Below are positions 52,775-60,657 of a DNA stretch of 64,000 nt, piece by piece; the stretch's first letter is position 1, and the number at the start of each line of letters is the position of its first letter. Under the pieces are notes generated by a model that searched no databases, was not told where the DNA came from, and was given only the letters and a program-made list of their open reading frames with translations. The stretch is from Hymenobacter fodinae (GTDB lineage Bacteria > Bacteroidota > Bacteroidia > Cytophagales > Hymenobacteraceae): contig NZ_SRLA01000008.1 in NCBI RefSeq assembly GCF_004745825.1, positions 1 to 64,000 of the forward strand, written 5' to 3'. The position numbers and the translations under genes are program-made.

Positions 52775-53503
52775 TTACATTTTGTCGGCGTTTTTGCCGT
52801 GCCAGGCCTTGAATTCGGCGATTTCCTTCTGTTGGGCGTCAATCATCATCTGGGCCATCTCCTTGAGCTTGGTGTCCTTGCCGTGCGCCAGTTCGGCTTT
52901 GGCCATGTCCACGGCGCTTTGGTGGTGCACCGTCATCATCATGTTGAAGTTCATGTCCGGGTCGGCCACCATGCTGGGCAGGTTCTGCATCATGCCGTCC
53001 ATGGAGGCCTTCATCTTGCTGGTGAAGGGGTCGATCGGATCCATTGGCTTATAGTTATTGGGGGCGGAGTCTAGCCGCTCAGCAATGGGCTCCAGCTCAC
53101 TGATTTCCTTTTGCTGATCAGCCTTGATCTTCTCGGCCATTTGCCGCATGGTGGCGTCCTTGCCGTCGCGCAGCTCGAGGTCAGCCATGGCTAGGGCACC
53201 TTTGTGGTGCTCCAGCATCATGTGGGCAAAATCGTGGTCGGTGTTGCCCTTCATCTTCATGGCGTCCATTTTGGCCATCATATCGTTCATGGCCATCAGC
53301 ATGGGAGATTCACTGGTGGAGGTCTCACTGCTCACCTTTGAATGATCCATGCCTGCCATCGAACCGGAACCCGCCGCAGCATCAGTGGTGGCGGTTTCCA
53401 TGGTGCTTTCCGTGGCAGTGGTGGCATCAGCTTTCTCATTGTTGCAGCTGCTCAACAGCAACGCGGAACAGAGGGTGGCGAGGAAAAAAGTGGTTTTTTT
53501 CAT
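52775..53503 (-). CDS. DUF305 lipoprotein with two intact Met/His cores
   Basis: 242 residues. Lipoprotein signal FFLATLCSALLLSSC. Two DUF305 halves: TDHDFAHMMLEHHKGALAMA and DPDMNFNMMMTVHHQSAVDM, both with the HH pair and Met residues that could ligate Cu+. The surrounding sequence is Met-rich (MLMAMNDMMAKMDAMKMKG). It lies in the Cus operon between two heavy-metal-binding-domain genes. This is the best conserved of the DUF305 copies here. Confidence 0.9.
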   Translation of the reverse strand: MKKTTFFLATLCSALLLSSCNNEKADATTATESTMETATTDAAAGSGSMAGMDHSKVSSETSTSESPMLMAMNDMMAKMDAMKMKGNTDHDFAHMMLEHHKGALAMADLELRDGKDATMRQMAEKIKADQQKEISELEPIAERLDSAPNNYKPMDPIDPFTSKMKASMDGMMQNLPSMVADPDMNFNMMMTVHHQSAVDMAKAELAHGKDTKLKEMAQMMIDAQQKEIAEFKAWHGKNADKM

Positions 53504-53545
53504 GGGGTTGGATGGTTTGTAAAAAGGGAACTAAACAGGGATGCC

Positions 53546-54508
53546 TCAGCTAGCGGCCGTGCCCTTCACGTTGATAGTGAAGTCGCCGGTATGGATCTTA
53601 CCGCCGTGGTTGAACTGCAGGAAGACGCGGTAGAGGCCAGGAGCTTCGAAGTTGGTGTTGAAGCCGATCCGCGGGCCTTTGTCGGCTTGGTCATTGGGAT
53701 GCACGTGCAGGTAGCGCTCCGTGTCCTGGCTAATGACCACCACGTGGCCCAGGGCACCGAGGTAGTTGTCCAGGTCAGTGACCGGCTGGCCGTCCTTTTG
53801 GATGGTGATGCTCATGCCCAGCAGCTGACCCGTGGTGAGCGGCTTGTCAAAGGAGAGCGTGGCCTGGTAGCCATCCTGCTCCCACTGCATGTCATCATTT
53901 TTGAACGTTACCGGGGCGTACTTCGGGCCCTGCACCGTGATGGGCTGGCGGCCCAGCTGGTGGCCAGCTCCCGTGGGCGTGTAGTCCTGAAACAGCACGT
54001 AGTCGCCGCCCTTGGGGAAAGTGTAGGTGACCTTATAGTTGCCCTGGGCAGTATAGTCGGGGTGTTCGTGGTAGAACTGGCCCAGGTCCTTGCTGACGAT
54101 GATCAGGTGAATTTTCTTTTCGTGCACCAGGGCCAGGGGCACGGGCGCGGCCTCGTTGCCGACTTCCTGGGGGGTGAAGACGAGCTGCGAGGGCTGCCCG
54201 GCCGTGAGTTGCATGGGCTGCGGCTCAAACTTCATGGCGTAGGCTTTGCCGTTGCCGGCCGCCTGATCGTTGTGTTCGAGCTTCATGCCGCACTTGGGGC
54301 ATGTCTCCCCGGCCTTGGTGCTGGTCACCTCGGGGTGCATGGGGCAGGCATAGGTGTGGCCGGCGCCGTGATCCGCCCCGGCGCCGGCTGGCGCATCCGT
54401 GGGCGTGGTTACGGTGTTAGTGGCGCTACTCGACTCGGTTTCGGAAGAGCAGCCGGCCACGGTCAGGACGCTGGCCAGGGCCAGCAGCGAAAGGGGTACG
54501 CGATGCAT
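53546..54508 (-). CDS. Heavy-metal-binding lipoprotein with Cu-binding beta domains
   Basis: 320 residues. Lipoprotein signal SLLALASVLTVAGC. Then an HMBD with YACPMHPEVT, TCPKCGM and a His-containing spacer. Two beta-sandwich domains follow, with KIHLIIVSKDLGQFYHEHPD and LGHVVVISQDTERYLHVHP, which have HxH pairs typical of copper-binding cupredoxin-like folds. It is an early gene of the Cus operon. A role in catching periplasmic Cu is inferred from the motifs and the neighbourhood. Confidence 0.85.
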   Translation of the reverse strand: MHRVPLSLLALASVLTVAGCSSETESSSATNTVTTPTDAPAGAGADHGAGHTYACPMHPEVTSTKAGETCPKCGMKLEHNDQAAGNGKAYAMKFEPQPMQLTAGQPSQLVFTPQEVGNEAAPVPLALVHEKKIHLIIVSKDLGQFYHEHPDYTAQGNYKVTYTFPKGGDYVLFQDYTPTGAGHQLGRQPITVQGPKYAPVTFKNDDMQWEQDGYQATLSFDKPLTTGQLLGMSITIQKDGQPVTDLDNYLGALGHVVVISQDTERYLHVHPNDQADKGPRIGFNTNFEAPGLYRVFLQFNHGGKIHTGDFTINVKGTAAS

Positions 54509-54577
54509 GGGGGAGGAAATGAGTGATGAAAAGGGGGGGGGGCGCTTCTCAGGGCGGCCCAGGGCTCCAGCCAGTGC

Positions 54578-54709
54578 TTAGGCCTGCCACTGCTGCCAGA
54601 GCACGAAGCTCAGCGTGGCGGCCAGCACGGCGTAGAGCAAGTAGGAGAGCAGGCGACGGCCCGGCCCTCGGCGGGGCGGCGTACCAGCTTCTTCGCAACA
54701 ACTCTTCAT
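54578..54709 (-). CDS. Small 43-residue single-TM protein
   Basis: From ATG 54709. The N-terminus has a CC pair (MKSCCEEAG) and the C-terminus is a TM helix (SYLLYAVLAATLSFVLWQQW). It may be the first gene of the Cus operon. An upstream extension to 54775 is possible but overlaps a hairpin. The Cys pair could bind Cu. Confidence 0.5.
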   Translation of the reverse strand: MKSCCEEAGTPPRRGPGRRLLSYLLYAVLAATLSFVLWQQWQA

Positions 54710-54780
54710 TGCCGGGAGGAAAAAACCAGGAAGAAAAAGGGGAAGGGGCGCGGCCGGACCACGCGCGACGGGCAAACGAA

Positions 54781-54824
54781 AAGGCCCGCCCCGGACATAG
54801 CACAGCTATGCCGGCGCGAGCCTT
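54781..54824 (-). terminator. Hairpin between His-rich gene and Cus operon
   Basis: Long imperfect stem with an ACATAG/CTATG top and AAGGC/GCCTT base, one bulged A. On the minus strand it ends in TTTTCG. Likely a terminator or attenuator after the His-rich gene. Confidence 0.55.
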
Positions 54825-54839
54825 AGCGCGTCGGAAAAA

Positions 54840-55370
54840 TCAGACAGTCAGCGACTGGATGAAAATGCGGATATCGGGTATTTTGGGCTTTAATTGCCGC
54901 CGCGCCACCAGCAGCACGGGACGCGAACGGTCCCACTGCTGAAAGCGGAACACTACGGTCAGGGGTGCTGGCGGCAGAGCCACCGGCATGAACGCCATTT
55001 TCTCAATTCCCGCCTTGGGCGGATGCGCCAGCGAGGACCATACGGTTGCGGCATCATCCTGGCAGCAGGCACCCTTAGGGCCGTGCTGGTGCGAGGTCCC
55101 GGAAGCGGGGGCTTCGCGCTCGTCGTGGTGGTGAGCCGCCGTCGCGTTGAGGCCAGCCCCATGGGAATGGGGCGCTTGGTGCTTGGACGACGCTGGCTGC
55201 GGGTGCTCATGCGCCGGCGTGCCGGCCGGGTGCTTGTGCGACGCCATGGCTTGAGCCGGGGCCGCTGGCATTACCAACGCACAGAAGACTTGCCCAAAGA
55301 ACACGTTGAGGAAGACCACCAGTAAGGAGGTCGCCATCGCGCGTCGGGAATGGGTCTGGAGTCGGAACAT
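54840..55370 (-). CDS. His-rich exported protein preceding the Cus operon
   Basis: 176 residues (a start at 55337 is also possible). An N-terminal membrane/signal segment (LLVVFLNVFFGQVFCALVMP) is followed by a His-rich stretch (MASHKHPAGTPAHEHP, HSHGAG, AAHHHDE), then GACCQDDAATVW. A C-terminal basic beta segment ends the protein. A short Cys-His protein at this position is common in Bacteroidota copper operons. It likely binds metal at the inner membrane or periplasm. It is divergent from copA. Confidence 0.65.
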   Translation of the reverse strand: MFRLQTHSRRAMATSLLVVFLNVFFGQVFCALVMPAAPAQAMASHKHPAGTPAHEHPQPASSKHQAPHSHGAGLNATAAHHHDEREAPASGTSHQHGPKGACCQDDAATVWSSLAHPPKAGIEKMAFMPVALPPAPLTVVFRFQQWDRSRPVLLVARRQLKPKIPDIRIFIQSLTV

Positions 55371-55556
55371 TGGTACAGGTCAACTGCAAAATTATGGGAA
55401 AGGTTTACATAGTATTCTACTGCTACTCTGGCCTCCCTAGCTCGGCGGCTAAGCCCCTTTCCTCCCCTACCGCCCCAGAAATGGCCTTTTCAGCGTCTGC
55501 GGGCCTTCCCAGGCCCCGTTCTGGTTTTGACCCGCTGGGAGTACACCCGGGCTATG

Positions 55557-55573
55557 CTGGAAATCTTATAAGC
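55557..55573 (+). promoter_or_regulatory. Copper-box site 6
   Basis: CTGGAAATCTTATAAGC, on the copA strand, 160 bases upstream of its start. It keeps the CTGGAAAT core, with one extra base in the second half. Confidence 0.4.
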
Positions 55574-55733
55574 TCAGCGACTGAATTGTGTACGTGCCGG
55601 CACACTGGACGACGGGGTATGCAAATGTTGTAAGCGCAAAGCTCAATTCTGCACATCTATTGGGTACCGAAGCCAGTTTACTTCGTGTTGACCACAACGA
55701 GCAACTTACCGCTCCCCACCAACGCTACTACTC

Positions 55734-58064
55734 GTGGAAACCATACCCCATCATCACCCCACCCCGGCGGCACCCGCCCAGCCAGCGGCGCCCGCTGGCG
55801 GCACCGAGACCGCCACGCTTAACATCGAGGGCATGACCTGCGCGTCCTGCTCCAACTTTGTGGAGAAGGCGCTCAGCCGCACGCCCGGCGTGCAGCGCGC
55901 CACCGTAAACCTGGCCAGCGAAAAGGCCACCATCGAGTACCTGCCGGGCCAGATTGACCGCGCCGGCCTGAAGGCGGCCGTGGAGCAGGCCGGCTACGGT
56001 GTGCACGAGCCGGTCGCGCCGGCTTCGCCCAACGTGCTGGCTTCCGACCAGGAGCTGGACCAGCGCAAGGCCGAGGCTTACCAGAAGCTCAAACGCCGCT
56101 TCCAGGTAGCGGTGGGGCTGGCCGTGGTCATCATGCCGCTGAGCATGCTCATGCTCTGGCCCCGGATGATGAACCTGATCCCGACGCCGGTACTCAACTA
56201 CGTGCTGCTGGCCCTGACATTGCCCGTGCTGCTCTACAGCGGCCGCGAGTTTTACGTCTCGGCCTGGAACGGCTTCCGGCACCGCACCGCCAGCATGGAC
56301 ACGCTCATCGCCGTGGGCACCGGGGCGGCCTTTCTCTACAGCTTGGCCGCCACGGTGATTCCCCACTGGTTTATGCAGCGCGGCATCATGCCCGAGGTGT
56401 ACTACGACACCACGGCCACCATCATTGCCTTGATTCTACTGGGCAAGGTGCTCGAAAGCCGGGCCAAGTCCAAGACCTCGGCCGCCATCAAGGCCCTGAT
56501 GGGGCTGCAGGCCAAAACCGCCCGCGTAGTGCGGGGCGGGCAGGAAGTAGACGTGCCCATCGAGCAGGTCGTGCCCGGCGACGAAGTGGTGGTGCGCCCT
56601 GGGGAGAAAGTAGCTACCGACGGCGTGCTGCTCAGCGGCCACTCGGCCGTCGATGAGAGCATGCTCACCGGCGAGAGCCTGCCGGTGGAAAAGAAGCAGG
56701 GCGACAACGTGTTCGGGGCCACCCTCAACAAGACCGGCTCGTTCCGCTTTCGCGTCAGCAAAGTGGGCGCCGAAACCATGCTGGCCCAGATTGTAAAGCT
56801 GGTGGAAGAAGCCCAGGGCAGCCGCGCCCCCATCCAGCAGCTGGCCGACAAAGTCAGCGCGGTGTTCGTGCCGGTGGTGGTTATGATTGCCATCGTCACC
56901 TTTGTGCTCTGGTTTGACTTTGCCCCCGAAGCCACGCGCCTGCCGCTGGCGCTGGTCAACTTTGTAGCCGTGCTCATCATCGCCTGTCCCTGCGCCCTGG
57001 GCCTGGCCACGCCTACGGCCATTATGGTCGGCACCGGCAAGGGGGCCGAGCACGGTGTGCTGATTCGCAATGCCGAGGCCCTGGAGAAAGCGGAGAAGGT
57101 AACCACCGTGCTGCTCGACAAAACCGGCACTATCACCCGCGGGGAGCCCAGCGTGACGGACTTCGTGCCCGTCACCGGGGAAGCTACTGACCGCCTGCTG
57201 CCCCTGCTGGCCGCCGTGGAGCGGCAGAGCGAGCACCCATTGGCCGAGGCCGTAGTGCGCTACGCCGATGCCCAGGGCGCCGCAGCGCTGTCGGCCACCG
57301 CGTTTCAGGCCGTGGAAGGCCGTGGGGCCAGTGCCACGGTGGACGGGCAGGCCATTTTGCTGGGCAACCGCCGCTTGCTCATCGAGCACCAGGTGCCGAT
57401 GACGGCCGCGGCCGAGCAGGCCGCCGCGCAGCTGCTGGACCAAGCCAAGACCGTGCTCTACGCCGCGATGGGCGGGCAGGTGGTGGCCCTGATTGGGGTA
57501 GCCGATACCGTACGCGACACGTCGGTGGCCGCGATTCGCCATTTGCAGCAAAAAGGCATTGAGGTGGTGATGATGACCGGCGACAACCCACAAACCGCCG
57601 CCAAGGTAGCCGAACAGGTAGGCATCAAGCGCTACTTTGCCGAGGTGCTGCCCGCCGATAAGGCCGGCAAGGTGAAAGAGTTGCAAGCCGAAGGCCGCGT
57701 GGTGGCCATGGTCGGGGACGGTATCAACGACGCGCCCGCCCTGGCCCAGGCCGACATCGGCCTGGCCATGGGCGGCGGCACCGACGTGGCCATGGAAGCG
57801 GCCGGCATCACGCTCATGCGCTCGGATTTGCAGGGCGTGGTCACGGCCATTGACCTCTCGCGCCAAACCATGCGCACAATTAAGCAGAACCTCTTTTTCG
57901 CCTTCATCTACAACACGCTGGGCATTCCTATTGCGGCCGGCCTGCTCTTCCCGCTCACCGGCTGGCTGCTCTCGCCCATGCTGGCCGCCGGGGCCATGGC
58001 CCTGAGCTCGGTGTCGGTGCTGACCAACTCGCTGCGCCTGCGCGCTTATAAGCGGACCGCATAA
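55734..58064 (+). CDS. copA: Copper-exporting P-type ATPase
   Basis: 776 residues. The start is a GTG at 55734; no ATG lies closer, and the frame then begins with His-rich text (HHHPTPAA). One HMA domain with GMTCASC at residues 33-39. Core motifs: TGESLP, IACPCALGLATP (CPC), LLDKTGTITRG, SEHPLAEAV and MVGDGINDAPAL. The final helices have FIYNTLGIP and MALSSVSV, the Tyr-Asn and Met-Ser signature of Cu+/Ag+ (PIB-1) pumps. It moves cytosolic Cu+ to the periplasm and is followed by a cupredoxin and an HMA-AraC regulator. Confidence 0.95.
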   Translation: METIPHHHPTPAAPAQPAAPAGGTETATLNIEGMTCASCSNFVEKALSRTPGVQRATVNLASEKATIEYLPGQIDRAGLKAAVEQAGYGVHEPVAPASPNVLASDQELDQRKAEAYQKLKRRFQVAVGLAVVIMPLSMLMLWPRMMNLIPTPVLNYVLLALTLPVLLYSGREFYVSAWNGFRHRTASMDTLIAVGTGAAFLYSLAATVIPHWFMQRGIMPEVYYDTTATIIALILLGKVLESRAKSKTSAAIKALMGLQAKTARVVRGGQEVDVPIEQVVPGDEVVVRPGEKVATDGVLLSGHSAVDESMLTGESLPVEKKQGDNVFGATLNKTGSFRFRVSKVGAETMLAQIVKLVEEAQGSRAPIQQLADKVSAVFVPVVVMIAIVTFVLWFDFAPEATRLPLALVNFVAVLIIACPCALGLATPTAIMVGTGKGAEHGVLIRNAEALEKAEKVTTVLLDKTGTITRGEPSVTDFVPVTGEATDRLLPLLAAVERQSEHPLAEAVVRYADAQGAAALSATAFQAVEGRGASATVDGQAILLGNRRLLIEHQVPMTAAAEQAAAQLLDQAKTVLYAAMGGQVVALIGVADTVRDTSVAAIRHLQQKGIEVVMMTGDNPQTAAKVAEQVGIKRYFAEVLPADKAGKVKELQAEGRVVAMVGDGINDAPALAQADIGLAMGGGTDVAMEAAGITLMRSDLQGVVTAIDLSRQTMRTIKQNLFFAFIYNTLGIPIAAGLLFPLTGWLLSPMLAAGAMALSSVSVLTNSLRLRAYKRTA

Positions 58065-58098
58065 GGCGGCCTTTTCTTTCCTTTTTGTACGTTCCCCT

Positions 58099-58476
58099 AT
58101 GGATACTACTCAGCTAATCGTCACCCTGGCAGGCGTGGGCCTGCTGGCCTTTGTCGGCTGGTTTTTCTTTCTGGCCCCGCACCGGGTGGCGGCGGCCGTT
58201 TCCTCGTCGGCGGGCATCCAGCAGGTCGACATCATGGTGAAGGGCGGCTACTCGCCCGACGTCATTGAGGTGGAGCGCGGCAAGCCCGTGCAGCTTAACT
58301 TTTACCGCGATGAGGAAAACAGCTGCTCCGAGGAGCTGCTGCTGCCCGACTTCAACATCCGGCGCGACCTGGCTCCGTTTAAAACTACGGCCATTGAGTT
58401 TTTGCCCCAGCAAGCCGGTACCTTTGCTTTCACCTGCGGCATGCACATGCTGCGGGGAAGCCTGGTCGTAAAATGA
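58099..58476 (+). CDS. Membrane-anchored cupredoxin-domain protein
   Basis: 125 residues. N-terminal TM anchor (VTLAGVGLLAFVGWFFFLAP), then a cupredoxin-like domain: VDIMVKGGYSPDVIEVERGK, ENSCSEELLLPDF, FTCGMHMLRG. The Cys, His and Met spacing around TFAFTCGMHM fits a copper site. It probably accepts copper released by CopA or senses it in the periplasm. Its last four bases overlap the start of the regulator (ATGA). Confidence 0.85.
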   Translation: MDTTQLIVTLAGVGLLAFVGWFFFLAPHRVAAAVSSSAGIQQVDIMVKGGYSPDVIEVERGKPVQLNFYRDEENSCSEELLLPDFNIRRDLAPFKTTAIEFLPQQAGTFAFTCGMHMLRGSLVVK

Positions 58477-59108
58477 ACATCATGACGCAGTCCGCCACTT
58501 CCACCCTACCGCCCCCCGCGGCCGGGGCGGTTCGCCTTTCCATCCGCAACATGGTGTGCCCCCGCTGCCTGCGGGTGGTGCAGCGCGAGCTGGAGAAGGC
58601 CGGGCTGGTGGTGGACGACGTGGCCCTGGGGGCAGCTAATGTGCGCATGGCGGATGGCAGTCCCCTACAGGAGCCCGTGGTGCAGGAAGCCCTGCAGGCC
58701 TATGGCTTTGCCCTGGTGGAGGATCCCCGCGATCAGCTGGTAGAGCAAGTGAAGGCTCTGGTGGTAGAGCTGATTCACTACACCCCGGTTGAGCTGCAGC
58801 CGTTTCACACCTATTCTCACTTCATCAGCCAGCGGATAGGGCGGTCCTACGCCTACTTGTCACACCAGTTCTCGGTGCGCGAGGGCCTGACGCTGGAGAA
58901 GTACATCATTCGCCAAAAGGTGGAGCGCGCCAAGGAGTTGCTCAGCTACCAAGATGAAAACGTAGCCAGCGTGGCCAAACTGCTCGGCTATAGCAGCGCC
59001 GCCCACCTGACCAATCAGTTCCGGCAGGTAACGGGCATGTCGCCTTCGGACTACCAGCGCTTAGGGCCGGGCAGCGCCGGGCGCGTGAGCCTTTCCAACC
59101 TTGTTTAA
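58473..59108 (+). CDS. HMA-AraC family metalloregulator, copy 2
   Basis: 211 residues. HMA-like N-terminus (LSIRNMVCPRCLRVVQRELE, CxxC near residue 30). The middle helix region is followed by an AraC domain (LTLEKYIIRQKVERAKELLS; VAKLLGYSSAAHLTNQFRQV). It overlaps the cupredoxin stop by four bases. Architecture is the same as copy 1 at 44.5 kb. It is the obvious candidate to read the copper box upstream of copA. Confidence 0.88.
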   Translation: MNIMTQSATSTLPPPAAGAVRLSIRNMVCPRCLRVVQRELEKAGLVVDDVALGAANVRMADGSPLQEPVVQEALQAYGFALVEDPRDQLVEQVKALVVELIHYTPVELQPFHTYSHFISQRIGRSYAYLSHQFSVREGLTLEKYIIRQKVERAKELLSYQDENVASVAKLLGYSSAAHLTNQFRQVTGMSPSDYQRLGPGSAGRVSLSNLV

Positions 59109-59117
59109 AGGTTCAGA

Positions 59118-59134
59118 CTGGAAACTTTACAACG
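59118..59134 (+). promoter_or_regulatory. Copper-box site 7 (weak)
   Basis: CTGGAAACTTTACAACG, ten bases after the regulator stop and 93 bases before the DUF305 gene. The CTGGAAA half is kept; the second half differs. Confidence 0.3.
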
Positions 59135-59227
59135 TTTTAGGTTCAATTGTGAGCAAACGGAGGCGGTATTCCACCGTTTAGTCAGGGGTGACACTTTCGT
59201 TACCTGTGTACCTAAATCCCTCTTACC

Positions 59228-59857
59228 ATGCTCCGTTCTCTTCGACTTCCCCTGCTTGCTTCTATCCTAGCCTTTGGCACGCTGACTGCGTGCAATAAAG
59301 ATGATTCTGATGGTCTTGAACTCATCAAGCATGATGAGAGCGTTTACATGCGTAATATGCATGAGAGCATGGCCATGATGGAAGCAATGCCCAAAACGCA
59401 AGACCCCGATAACGACTATGCCAGCATGATGATTATGCACCATCAGGTGGCTATTAAAAACAGTCAGGAGGAGTTGAAAAGTGGCAAGGACGCCACTATG
59501 AAGCAGATGGCCCAGACCATCATCGACAAGCAGCAGGCGGAAATCGCCCAGTTCAATGCCTTTCTGACGGGCCACCCGGCGCATGCCCCGGCCGTGCCAG
59601 AGTTCAATGCTTTGCAGATGATGAATATGATGCAAATGATGAAGGCAGTGGACCTTCGCCCGTTAACCGGCGACCCAGACTTTGATTTTGCACAGCTCAT
59701 GATTGACCACCATCAGGCCGCCGTGGAGAATTCCGATGCGCTGCTCAAGTACGGCCGCGAGAACACGACCAAGGCCCTGGCCCAGCAAATTATCACGGAC
59801 CAGAAAATGGAAATCAAGATGCTGCAGGACTGGCTGCTGGCCAATAAAAAATACTAG
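59228..59857 (+). CDS. DUF305 lipoprotein with two cores
   Basis: 209 residues. Lipoprotein signal ends LTAC. Two DUF305 cores: DNDYASMMIMHHQVAIKNSQ and DPDFDFAQLMIDHHQAAVEN, both with HH pairs. Met-rich text surrounds them (YMRNMHESMAMMEAMPKTQ, LQMMNMMQMMKAV). A terminator follows. It is likely a periplasmic Cu-binding protein and is separately transcribed from copA. Confidence 0.88.
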   Translation: MLRSLRLPLLASILAFGTLTACNKDDSDGLELIKHDESVYMRNMHESMAMMEAMPKTQDPDNDYASMMIMHHQVAIKNSQEELKSGKDATMKQMAQTIIDKQQAEIAQFNAFLTGHPAHAPAVPEFNALQMMNMMQMMKAVDLRPLTGDPDFDFAQLMIDHHQAAVENSDALLKYGRENTTKALAQQIITDQKMEIKMLQDWLLANKKY

Positions 59858-59877
59858 ATGGCTGCTCTCCGGCACCG

Positions 59878-60258
59878 ATGAAAAAGAGTGGCCCCGGTGG
59901 GGTCGCTCTTTTATTTTCTCCCTCCCCCTCCTTTTCCCCTGCGTTGCTACACATTGTACTGCATATGCTGGTGCCCGCAATAGTAGCGCTGGTTTTTTAC
60001 CGGCCGCGTTGGCACCGAGTTTGGCTGGTTCTGGCGGCCGGCCTGCTATTGGATATAGACCATGTGCTGGCCACGCCCATGTTCGACCCCACGCGGTGCC
60101 GCATCAACTTTCACCCCCTGCATACTTACTGGGCCATGGGCATTTACGTGCTCTTGCTCTTTTCGCCCCTGACGCGCGTGTGGGCCGTGGGCTTTTTATT
60201 GCATATGGCGCTGGATTATGCCGAATGCTGGCAGCTGGGTATCCGCTGGCCACAGTAA
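59878..60258 (+). CDS. DUF6122 membrane protein, short copy
   Basis: 126 residues with ATG 59878, or about 104 from the in-frame TTG at 59944. LLHIVLHMLVPAIVALVFYR, then LLDIDHVLATPMFDPTRCRI and FHPLHTYWAMGIYVLLLFSP correspond to the family core seen at 30.4 kb. The ATG lies at the edge of the terminator hairpin of the preceding gene, and its first 22 codons are low-quality (hairpin and C-rich), so the TTG start is favoured. Unknown function; metal handling is inferred from the neighbourhood. Confidence 0.72.
   Translation: MKKSGPGGVALLFSPSPSFSPALLHIVLHMLVPAIVALVFYRPRWHRVWLVLAAGLLLDIDHVLATPMFDPTRCRINFHPLHTYWAMGIYVLLLFSPLTRVWAVGFLLHMALDYAECWQLGIRWPQ
59881..59912 (+). terminator. Intrinsic terminator after DUF305 gene
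   Basis: 14-base stem AAAAGAGTGGCCCC pairing with GGGGTCGCTCTTTT (two G-T wobbles) with a GGT loop, 24 bases past the DUF305 stop. Confidence 0.8.
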
Positions 60259-60292
60259 GCGGCCTGGTTCTTTACGCTCCACACTGGCTTTT

Positions 60293-60601
60293 ATGAAGCT
60301 CTCCGAAACGCTTTCTTTAGCCTTGCAGCAGTTGCGCAGCCGCGGCTATACCGAAGACTTCAGTTTGCAGCCTGATCATTTGTACTGCGCGGCTTACGAT
60401 TTACCGCTCGGACCCGAGCAGTTTCAGGTCGATGTGATTTTTCGCTTTGAGAGGCATTCCGACCCAGGAGACCAATCCATTCTGTATGCTATCAGGGCAA
60501 TTGGGTTAGACCTGCGGGGCGTGCTGGTAAATGCCTACGGCGTGTATGCTGACCCACTGACAGCCGCCATGGAGGCTAGGCTGCGCCAGCCGCTCCGCTG
60601 A
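60293..60601 (+). CDS. Conserved small protein, often mislabelled PRPP synthetase
   Basis: 102 residues from ATG 60293. LRSRGYTEDFSLQPDHLYC, VDVIFRFERHSDPGDQSILY and GVLVNAYGVYADPLTAAMEA match a short family common in Bacteroidota that is often labelled phosphoribosylpyrophosphate synthetase, but it is too short and lacks the PRPP motif. The function is unknown. It probably belongs to no operon. Confidence 0.75.
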   Translation: MKLSETLSLALQQLRSRGYTEDFSLQPDHLYCAAYDLPLGPEQFQVDVIFRFERHSDPGDQSILYAIRAIGLDLRGVLVNAYGVYADPLTAAMEARLRQPLR

Positions 60602-60657
60602 AGATTCTTCTTTTTGGTCTTTTACTTCCTTTCCGTTTTACTTACTCCCCTCCCCTG

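Noticed and set aside
55385..55403. TGCAAAATTATGGGAAAGG as another copper-box copy
   Set aside because: It shares only the AAATTATG core and lacks the CTGGA half, so it was not counted.
56436..57866. Long minus-strand frame opposite copA
   Set aside because: Antisense shadow of a well-conserved P-type ATPase.
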